A DNA stretch of 64,000 bases from contig NC_051068.1 in the NCBI RefSeq assembly GCF_004664715.2, positions 51,997,453 to 52,061,452 of the forward strand. The letters run 5' to 3'. The notes below the pieces were generated by a model. It was not told the origin of the DNA. It did not search any database and saw only the letters and a list, made by a program, of their open reading frames with translations. The position numbers and the translations under genes were made by a program. Positions 56,569-64,000 of this stretch are shown here, one piece after another. Source of the stretch: Peromyscus leucopus. Lineage: Eukaryota; Chordata; Mammalia; Rodentia; Cricetidae. Every line of letters begins with the position of its first letter. Position 1 is the first letter of the stretch.

Positions 56569-59500
56569 CTAGTATCCACTTACGATGAGTACATAATATG
56601 TTTGTCTTTCTGAGTCTGGGTTACCTCACTCAGGATGACATTTTCTAGTTCCCTCCATTTGCCTGCAAACTTAATGATGTCACTGATTTCTCTGCTGAGT
56701 AGTTCTCCACTGTATATTTGTACCACATTTTATTTATCCATTTTTTAGTTGAAGGGCAACTAGGTTGTTTCCAGGTTCTTGCTATTACAAATAATGCTGC
56801 AATGAACATAGTTGAGCATGTGTCCTTGTGGTATGATTGAACATTTCTTGGGTATATGCCCAAGAGTGGAATAGCTGGTTCTTGAGGGAGGTTAATTCTC
56901 AGTTTTCTAAGAAAGCACCATATTGATTTCCAAAATGGCTATACAAGCTAGCATTCCCACCAACAATGTAGGAAAGTTCCCCTTGCTCCACATCCTCTCC
57001 AACATAAGCTGTCTTCAGTGTTTTTGATCTTAGCTATTCTGAGGAGTGTAAGATGTTATCTCAGAGTCCTTTTGATTTGCATTTCCCTGATGGTTAAGGA
57101 TGTTGAACAATTCCTTAAATGTCTTTCAGCCATTTGAGATTTCTGATGAGAATTATCTGTTTAGCTCTATAGCCCATTTCTTAATTGGACTGTTGGGTAT
57201 TTTGCTGTCTAATTTCTTGAGTTTTTATATATTCTAGATATCAGCCCTCTGTCAGATGTGGGGTTGGTGAAGATCTTTTCCCATTCTGTAGGCTGTCATT
57301 TTGTCTTATTAACTGTGTCCTTTGCCCTGCAAAAGCTTCTCAGTTTCAAGAGGTCCCATTGACTGATCATTTCTCTCAGTGTCTGAGCTACTGGTGTTAT
57401 ATTTAGGAAGTGATCTTTTATGCCAAAGCATTCAAGACTACTTCCTACTTTCTCTTCTAGCAGGTTCAGAGTAGCTGGATTTATGTTGAGGTCTTTGATC
57501 CACTTGGACTTAAGTTTTGTGCACAGTGACAGATATGGATCTATTTGCAGCCTTCTACATATTGACATCCAGTTATGCCAGCACCATTTGTTGAAGATGC
57601 TTTCTTTTTTCCACTGCACAATTGGATTCTTTGTTGGAAATCATATGTTCATAGGTGTGCGGATTAATGTCAGGGTCTTCAGTTCGGTTCCATTGGTTCA
57701 CATGTTGGTTTTTATGCCAGTATCAAGCTGTTTTTATTACTGTAGCTCTATAGTAGAGCTTGAAGTCAGGGATTATAATGCCTCTGGAGGTATTTTGTTT
57801 TTGTTTTTGTTTTTTTGTTGTACAGGATTCTTTTGGCTATCCTAGGTTTTTTGTTTTTCCATATGAAGTTGAGTATTGTTCTTACCAGGTCTGTGAAGAA
57901 TTGTATTGGTATTTTGATGGGGATTGCATTGAATCTGTAGATTGCTTTTGGCAAGATTGCCATTTTTACTATGTTAATCCTACCTACCCATGAGCATGGG
58001 AGATCTTTCCATTTTCTGACATCTTCTGCAATTTCTTTCTTCAGGGACTTAAAGTTCTTGTCATACAGGCCCTTCACTTGCTTAGTTAGAGTTACCCCAA
58101 GGTATTTTATATTATTTGTGGCTATTGTAAAGGGTGATGTTTCTTTGATTTCTTTCTCAGCCTGTTTGTTTTCTATAAAGGATGGCTACTGATTTTTTTT
58201 TTATAGTTAATCTTGTGCCCTGACACCTTACTGAAGGAGTTTATCAATGATAGGAGTTCCCTGGCAAAATTTTGGGGGTCACTTATGTATACTATCATGT
58301 CATCTGCAAATAGTGAAAGTTTGACTTCTTCCTTTCCAATTTGTATCCCCTTGATCTCCTTATGTTGTCTTATTGCTCTGGTTAGAACTTCAAGTACTAT
58401 ATTGAATAAGTAATGGGAGAGTGGACAGCCTTGTCTTATTCCTGATTTTAGTGGATTTCCTTTGAGTTTCTCTCCATTTAATTTGATGTTGGCTATTGGC
58501 TTGCTGTAAATTGCCTTTATTATGTTTAGGTATGTTCCCTCTATTCTGGATCTCTCCAAGACTTTTATCATGAAGGCATGTTGGATTTTGTCATGGGCCT
58601 TTTCAGCATCTAGTGAGGTGATCACGTGTTTTTTTTTTTTCCTTTGAGTTTGTTTATATGGTGTATTACATTAACAGACTTCCATATGTTGGAAGACCCT
58701 TGCATCTCTGGAATGAAGCCTATTTGATCATGGTGGATCATTGTTTTGACGTATTCTTGGAGTCTGTTTATCCAATATTCATGAGGGAGGTTGGTCTGTC
58801 ATTCTCTTTCTTTGCTGCATCTTTGTTTGGCTTGGGAATCAGAGTAATAATAGCCTCATAGGAGTTTCATAACATTCTTTCTGTTTCTATAGTGTGGAAC
58901 AATTTAAAGGGTATTGGTATTAACTCTTCTTTGAAGATCTGGTATAATTCTTGCGTTGAAACCATCTGGTCCTGGGCTTTTGGAGGGGGGTTGGGAGACT
59001 TTAAATGACTGTTTCTATTTACTTCGGGGTTATTGGTCTATTTAAATAGTTTATCTGGTCTTGATTTAACTTAGGTATGTGGTACCTATCCAGAAAATTA
59101 ACCATTTCTTCTAGATTTTCCAGTTTTGTGGAGTACAGGTTTTTGATGATTCTCTGGATTTCCTCATTGTTAGTTGTTATGTCTCCCTTTTCATTTCTGA
59201 TTTTGCTAATTTGAATGTTCTCTCTCTGCCTTTTGGTTAGTTTGGATAAGGGCTTGTCTATCTTGTTGATATTCTCAAAGAACCAACTCTGTTTCATTGA
59301 TTCTTTGTATTGTTCTCTTTGTTTCTATTTTATTGATTTCACCTCTCACTTTGATAATTTCCTGGTGTCTATTCCTCCTGGGTGACTTTGCTTCTTCTTG
59401 TTCTAGAGCTTTCAGGTGTGCTGTTATGTCACTAGTGTGAGATTTCTCCAACTTATTTATGTGGGCATTTAGTGCTATGAATTTCCCTCTTAGCACTGCT

Positions 59501-60850
59501 TTCATAGTGTCCCATTAGATTGGGTATGTGGTATATTAATTTTCATTGATCTCTAGGAAGTCTTTAATTTTTCTTTATTTCTTCTTTGACCCATTTTTGA
59601 TTCATTTGAACATTATTCAGTTTCCATGAGATCATAGGCTTTCTGTAATTTGTGTTGTTATTGAAATATAACTTTAAATCATGGTGGTCTGATAGAACTC
59701 AGGAGGTTATTCCAATTGTTATTTTTTTTTAATCTGTTGAGATTTGCTTTGTGGCCTAGTATGTGGTCAATTTTAGAAAACTTTAAAATTAAAAATAAAA
59801 ATTTAAAAAGTCCATGGGGTGCTTAAAATAGGGTATGTTCTTTTTTGTTAGGATGAAATGTTCTGTAGATATTGGTGTCCATTTGAGTCATAACATCAGT
59901 TAAGTCCTTTATTCCTGTGTTAAGTTTCGATTTAGCAGATCTGTCCAATGGTTAGAGTGGGGTGCTGAACTCTCCTACTATTAATGTGTGGGGTTTTATG
60001 TGTGATTTAAGTTTTAGTAATGTTCTTTTTACATATGTGGGTGCCCTTGTGTTTCAGGCATAGATATTCAAATTGAAACTTCATCTTGGTGGATCCTGTA
60101 ATGAATATGTAATGTCCTTCTTGATCTCTTTTGATTGATTTTAGTTTGAAGTCTATTTTGCTAGATATTAGTATTGCTATGCCAACTTGTTTTTCAAAAC
60201 CATTTGATTGGAAAGATTTTTCCCAGCCTTTTATTCTGAGGTAATATATATCTTTGAAATTGAGGTGTGTTTCTTGTGTGCAGCAGAAAGTTGGGTCTTG
60301 CTTTTATATCCATTCTTTTAGCCCATGTCTTTTCATAGGTGAATTAAGTCTATTGATATGGTGATATTTTATTTGTACTGAAATGTGATTTTATTTGTAT
60401 GTTAATAAATAAAGTTGCCTGGGGGTCAGAGCTAATAGCAAGCCATAGCGGAGCTGGGTGTTCCTGGTGCATGACTTTAATGCCAGCACTTGGTAGCAGA
60501 GCTAGGTAGATCTCTGTGTGGTCAAGGATACAGCATAGCATACTGTATCTTTGTATCAGTAGCAACCATAGAAGACCTGAAGGTCTGTACAGACAGGCAG
60601 TGACTAGGGGGTCATGTGGTTGTGTTTAAAACCAATGAGAAGGCAGAACAGAAAGTCTATATAAAGACAAACACACAGGAAGTAGGTCTCTCTTGGCTGA
60701 AGAGGATTGCTGAAGCAGGAAGGGTAAGGCTCTTTGCTCTGACCTCTTGGGCTTTTATCTTTATATTGGCTCTGTGTTTCTTATTTAATAAGATGGTTAA
60801 TTCTACACATTGATATTAAGGGATATTAATGACCAATGATTGTTAGTTCC
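56569..60850 (-). pseudogene. L1 ORF2, nearly complete, dead
   Basis: The stop complement is at 56569-56571. Moving right, the minus strand gives the C-terminal segment (56645-56863), a middle part (57296-58077), the reverse transcriptase with IRQGCPLS and FADD (58173-58625, FADD complement at 58299-58310), the linker (59019-59505) and the endonuclease part, then the ORF2 start near 60850. About 3.8 kb of ORF2 remains once the LTR is excluded, close to the usual length. Each readable block is 70-150 codons, separated by stops and frame changes. Its normal product nicks target DNA and reverse-transcribes L1 RNA. Confidence 0.9.
60352..60815 (+). mobile_element. Solo LTR inside L1 ORF2, with 7 bp target-site duplication
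   Basis: The LTR (60359-60808, 450 bp) begins TGGTGATATTTTATTTGTAC and ends near TTCTACAC. ATTGATA flanks it at 60352-60358 and 60809-60815, and joining the flanks restores the L1 sequence. It has a CCAAT box (60632-60636) and TATATAAA (60658-60665) in the expected order and spacing for a U3 promoter, and an AATAAG motif near its end. A B1-like stretch lies at 60473-60530. It lies opposite to the L1. The internal viral genes are gone, as after LTR-LTR recombination. Confidence 0.85.
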
Positions 60851-60854
60851 TGTT

Positions 60855-61830
60855 ATCTTTTGGTGGTAGTGTGTGTGTACTTCTCTTCTTTGTCCAGGTC
60901 CTTCTGGCTTTCCCAGTCTCCACTGAGAAATCAGGTGTTATTCTGATGGGTTTGCCTTTATAAGTCACTTGGCTTTTTTCCTTTGCTACTCTTAATATTT
61001 TTTCTTTATTCTGTAGGTTTATTTGTTTATTATTATGTGGCAAGGAGAATATTTTGGGGGGTCTAGTCTGTTTGGTGTTCTATAGGCTTTGTGAATCTTC
61101 ATAGGTATTTCCTTCTTTAAGTTGGGAAAGTTTTCTTCTATGATCCTGTTGAATATATTTTCTGTGCCTTTGAGTTGATATTCTTCTCCTTCCTCTATCC
61201 CTATTATTCTTTGGTTTGGTCTTTTCATGGTGTACCAGATTTCTTGGACATTTTGTGTTATGACTTTTTTAGCATTGGTATTTTCTTTGACTGATGAATT
61301 CATTTCTTCTATTATATCCTCTACACCAGAGATCCTCTCTTCAATTTCTTGTATTCTGTTGGTTATGCTTGCATCTGTGTTTCCTGTTCATCTACTCAGA
61401 TTTTCTATTTCCAGCATTCCCTCTGTTTGTGTTTTCTTCATTGTTTCTATTTCCCTTTTCAGGTCTTGATCTGTTTCCCTCACCTGTTTAATTGCTTTTT
61501 CATGATTTTCTGTAAGGGATTTATTGATTTCTTTCAATTTTTTATTTTTCTTTTCCTCCATTTCTTTATAGATTTCTTCCAATTTTTTGTTTGTCTTTTT
61601 CTCAATTGCTTTATTGATTTCTTCTACTTTTTTGTTTGTCTTTTCCTCAATTTCATTTTTCATTTTTTCTTGAAAGGCCTCTAGCATCTCCATGATGCTA
61701 TTCTTAAGGTCACTTTCTTCTGCTTCTTTTACCTTGTGATGTTCAGGTCTTGCTGTTGGAAGAGGGCTAAATTCTGGTGATGCTGTATTGTTCTTTATGT
61801 TGTTGTATGTACTTCTGCCTTAATGTCTAC
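60855..61830 (-). pseudogene. L1 ORF1 with coiled-coil repeats and lost C-terminal end
   Basis: Minus-strand blocks: N-terminal and coiled-coil part (61388-61693 and beyond), the RNA-recognition-like domain (61019-61303, with the RRPNQRIIGIEEGEE-like block) and the start of the C-terminal domain (60900-61043, YKGKPIRITPDFS). The rest of the C-terminal domain, still traceable in the old L1 at 3830-4020, is absent; the text passes directly to the ORF2 start. The coiled coil contains a 15-residue repeat. Frames are broken between blocks. ORF1 protein normally trimerises and coats L1 RNA. Confidence 0.85.
61500..61665 (-). repeat. 45 bp tandem repeats in ORF1 coiled coil
   Basis: Equivalent positions fall at 61544, 61589 and 61634, exactly 45 bases apart. 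On the minus strand each unit encodes a Lys/Glu-rich 15-mer of the form NKK(V/L)(E/K)EIxKxxEEK. It matches the length-polymorphic region known in rodent L1 ORF1 coiled coils. Confidence 0.85.
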
Positions 61831-62531
61831 CCATCTCCTTCCCTAATGGGTATAAGAGGTATCTGTGTCTGAGCAATTTGCTGTTGGTCCATTCTATGCT
61901 TGCTGTGTCTGTGTCTCAGGGGGCCCTTCTGGGTCTAATTTTAGCTCTTGGTCTAATTGGAACAGGCAGATTCTGTGACTCACTGATCTTCTCTTGGTTC
62001 TATCAGGGCTCTTGGTCCAGTCAGAGCTGACAGATTCTGTGTTTCAGGAAGCCTCTCTTGGCCCAATGAGTGATGGCAGATTCTACTTCTCAGAAAGCCA
62101 CTCTGGGTCTAATGAGGGCTAACAGATTCCATGTCTCTCCGAGGTTACTCTTGGTCCAATGACAGCTCTTTGTCCAATGAGAGCTCTCTCTCTAGGCCCG
62201 ATGAATCCCGGGAGTTGTTTTCCAAGCCTCAGATAGTGGCTGGGGTCTCAGGCAATGGGTATGGGAGCAGGGTGTGTAGATTACAGGGTCTGCTGGGGGC
62301 TCTTGGTGAAGGAGGGGGCATTCCTGCAGGAGCCCTGCCTGCTGGCCAGCAACTGGGGTGGACTTGGTGCATGTTCCCAGGGGAATGGCTGGGGTCCAGG
62401 GATGGGTCTTAGGGGCAGGACTCACTGTGTATGAACAGATTCACTTACCTCTAGGCCTGATGAGAGCTGGGGGTTGGTTTCCAAGACTCAGCAAATGGCT
62501 GGAGTCTAAGGCAAATGGGTATGGGGGCCTT
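61831..62531 (-). mobile_element. 5' UTR of the full-length L1
   Basis: Contains a short-unit array (about 61967-62170, unit 46 bases) and, further 5', two related blocks starting at 62194 and 62453 (spacing 259 bases; the second is cut at the element's 5' end). The 5' UTR of rodent L1s holds the internal Pol II promoter and often tandem monomers. Frames of 71-93 codons here are UTR. Confidence 0.75.
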
Positions 62532-62689
62532 CTTTCTTATTTTATTAATACAAAAACATACTCCAACCTATGATTCATAGAGTATTGAATCACATATTTT
62601 GTGATGCACACTATTCTTGGCAGACTGGGTTGTGGCAACCTCAACTTCATAAACATAAATAAATAAACAAACAAATTAATCAATAAGTG

Positions 62690-63062
62690 GTTATTGGTGT
62701 AATTTGAATGAGAAGTATCCCCTGCAGGCTTATGCATTTGGACATGTTTTTTGGCACTCTTTGGGAAGAGTATGTAGCTATAGGGAGTGTAGCCTTGCTG
62801 GAGGGAGTATGTCACTAAGGTTGGCTTTAATAGGAGGAATTATAGCCTTTCCTTACTTCTACTACACTCTCTCTGCTTTCTAGTTTGCAGTTAAGATATG
62901 ATCTCTGTTTCTGATCCAGCAGCCATATCTGATGTTTGCTGCCATGCTTCCTCGCCATAATTACCTCTCCGTCCTCTGGAAACATAAATCATAATACACT
63001 TTTTTCCTTAAGTTTTACTTGTCCTGGTATTTTATCATACAAATACAAGTCACTAATACAGA
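62690..63062 (+). mobile_element. Rodent medium-reiterated repeat
   Basis: 'gtaatttgaatgagaagtat', 'gtagccttgctggagggagt', 'ggaaacataaatcataatac' and the end 'caagtcactaatacag' follow a repeat common in rodent genomes that starts in a GTTTGAAT-like motif and ends AGTGACTAAGACA-like. Family name not assigned. Confidence 0.5.
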
Positions 63063-63363
63063 CATGATAAGCTGCAATACTAAATTTGGAAAAATACTAT
63101 TTGAAGCAAGTGGAAAATGAAATTAACTAAATGCCATTGTATTTGCTTATGAATCTGTAGCTCCCGTTGAAAAGATCATCATTAGCATTTAACCCCTGCC
63201 AGTCAGTGATGCCTTAAGTTTACAGAAAATTCATTAATTCAGAGTTACCACTATATTTGAGAGTCTACTCCCCTTTCTTTGTTCATCATGATACAATGAT
63301 TCCACAGACATTGGGAATAATTACAATATGGATTTGATGACCTCTGACCATCCAAACAGTAAC
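63063..63363. other. AT-rich DNA, nothing recognised
   Basis: No identifiable feature. Confidence 0.5.
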
Positions 63364-63581
63364 TTTTATAGCAGCAGTTCTCAACCTGTGATTCCTGACA
63401 CCTTTGAGAGTTGAATATCATATACTTTTTGTGTCATATATTAACATTATGATTCATAACAGTAACAAAATCACAGTTTTGAAGTAGCAATGAAATAATT
63501 TTTGGTTTGGGGCCAATACAACATGAGGAACTACATTAAAGGGTGGCAGCATTAGGAAGGTTAAGAAACAATGTTCTATAG
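63364..63581. mobile_element. hAT-Charlie-type element (URR1-like), 8 bp target-site duplication
   Basis: The element (63372-63573, 202 bp) begins CAGCAGTTCTCAACC and ends GGTTAAGAAACAATG. The flanks TTTTATAG and TTCTATAG match at seven of eight bases. Same family as 41.4 and 47.8 kb. Nonautonomous. Confidence 0.85.
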
Positions 63582-63609
63582 AAAAAGTGTCTGTTAGGTG
63601 AACGTTGTA

Positions 63610-64000
63610 TAAATCTCAATAACTCAGACTCAGAAAATTAAACACTATATGACATCTTTTATGATGAAATCCTAGCGTGTAAGTATTAAATGGGTATCCA
63701 GGGAGGACTAAATACAAGAAAAGTACAGGAATTTAGAAAGGACCTAGTGAGATGAGAAAATAAAAGAGAACTTAATGGAGGATCAGACAAAAGAAGAAAA
63801 AGGAAGGTGGACTACTGATGCAAAGGGATACAGAAGGGAAGAAAAAGTCAGGAAGATGGTGTAGAGAAATAGGGAGAAGAAATTATTAAGAAAAATTATA
63901 AATATATACATAAATATATATGGAAACTCCATCAGGAAACTTGTTACTGTGTAATCTAATTTAAAAACAAACATACTAATTTTAAAGAAAGAAAATGTTT
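63610..64000 (+). mobile_element. Old L1 3' end, sense, running off the window
   Basis: 'ataactcagactcagaaaat' and 'tgatgaaatcctagcgtgta' match the region just after the ORF2 stop in old rodent L1s. 'gaaagaaaatg'-rich text, a purine tract and 'ggaaacttgttactgtgtaa' continue the UTR to the edge. The 63-codon minus frame is the purine tract reversed. Confidence 0.55.

Larger units (their letters stand above)
55602..62543 (-). mobile_element. Full-length antisense L1 with 12 bp target-site duplication
   Basis: Perfect CTTTCTTATTTT copies at 55602-55613 and 62532-62543 bound the element (55614-62531, 6918 bp, of which 450 bp is an inserted LTR). From right to left it has a repeat-bearing 5' UTR, ORF1, ORF2, 3' UTR and a degraded T-rich tail. 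All parts of an L1 are present in order, so it inserted as a full-length copy. ORFs are broken by stops, frameshifts, a deletion at the end of ORF1 and the LTR, so it cannot move now. Confidence 0.9.

Noticed and set aside
57420..57845. 141-codon plus-strand frame
   Set aside because: It is antisense to L1 ORF2; the minus strand encodes recognisable ORF2 blocks here.
60359..60808. Retroviral provirus inside the L1
   Set aside because: Only one LTR is present, with L1 sequence on both sides and no gag, pol or env; it is a solo LTR.
61349..61684. 111-codon plus-strand frame with a repeated phenylalanine-rich pattern, looking like a membrane protein
   Set aside because: It is the antisense shadow of the Lys/Glu-rich coiled-coil repeats of L1 ORF1.

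Overview
This 64 kb window looks like non-genic nuclear DNA from a muroid rodent, most likely a cricetid (hamster, vole or deer-mouse group). The host call rests on B1 SINEs of the form that ends in AAAGCTACACAGAGAAACC, B2/B3/B4 SINEs, rodent-type L1 3' UTRs with a G-rich tract, and two copies of an LTR family that I associate with cricetids. The species call is inference. I found no host protein-coding gene, tRNA or other cellular RNA gene, and no CRISPR or bacterial-type operon. Every longer reading frame I could identify is a piece of L1 ORF1 or ORF2; the others lie in simple repeats, UTRs or SINEs.

Layout. 0-5 kb: the end of a sense L1 3' UTR, then an old antisense L1 carrying decayed ORF2 and ORF1. 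5-8.3 kb: an LTR-like fragment and a GC-rich block of degenerate internal repeats that may be the 5' UTR of that old L1. 8.3-14 kb: AT-rich DNA with B1, B4 and B2 SINEs. 14-18.3 kb: old L1 3' ends around an antisense copy of an unclassified 1.3 kb repeat, with a younger L1 3' UTR inserted between them. 18.3-27.9 kb: SINEs, microsatellites, an old L1 3' UTR, a DNA-transposon-like element inserted in a B3 SINE, and an LTR. 27.9-30.7 kb: a 5'-inverted L1 followed by two almost identical 227 bp direct repeats. 33-38.9 kb: ancient L1 ORF2, a 62 bp tandem duplication, and a second 5'-inverted L1 with perfect target-site duplications. 40-50 kb: a B4 SINE, two hAT-type elements, an antisense L1 3' UTR, a third and older 5'-inverted L1, and the second long copy of the 1.3 kb repeat. 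50-55.5 kb: old L1 ends, B3 and B2 SINEs, and an L1 reverse-transcriptase fragment. 55.6-62.5 kb: a full-length but dead antisense L1 with target-site duplications, a repeat-bearing 5' UTR, a damaged ORF1 and a solo LTR inside ORF2. 62.5-64 kb: a rodent medium-reiterated repeat, a third hAT-type element and an old L1 end running off the window.

The parts do not form a working pathway. The window is a record of successive retrotransposition, and nesting gives relative ages: SINEs were hit by L1 and DNA elements, and L1s were hit by an LTR element. The observations most worth checking are the 227 bp near-perfect duplication, the L1 5' UTR and ORF1 repeat arrays, the three 5'-inverted L1s, the unclassified 1.3 kb family, and the LTR family with B1-like sequence inside it. 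I did not find a convincing new biological system. Family names were assigned from memory of consensus sequences, without a library search.
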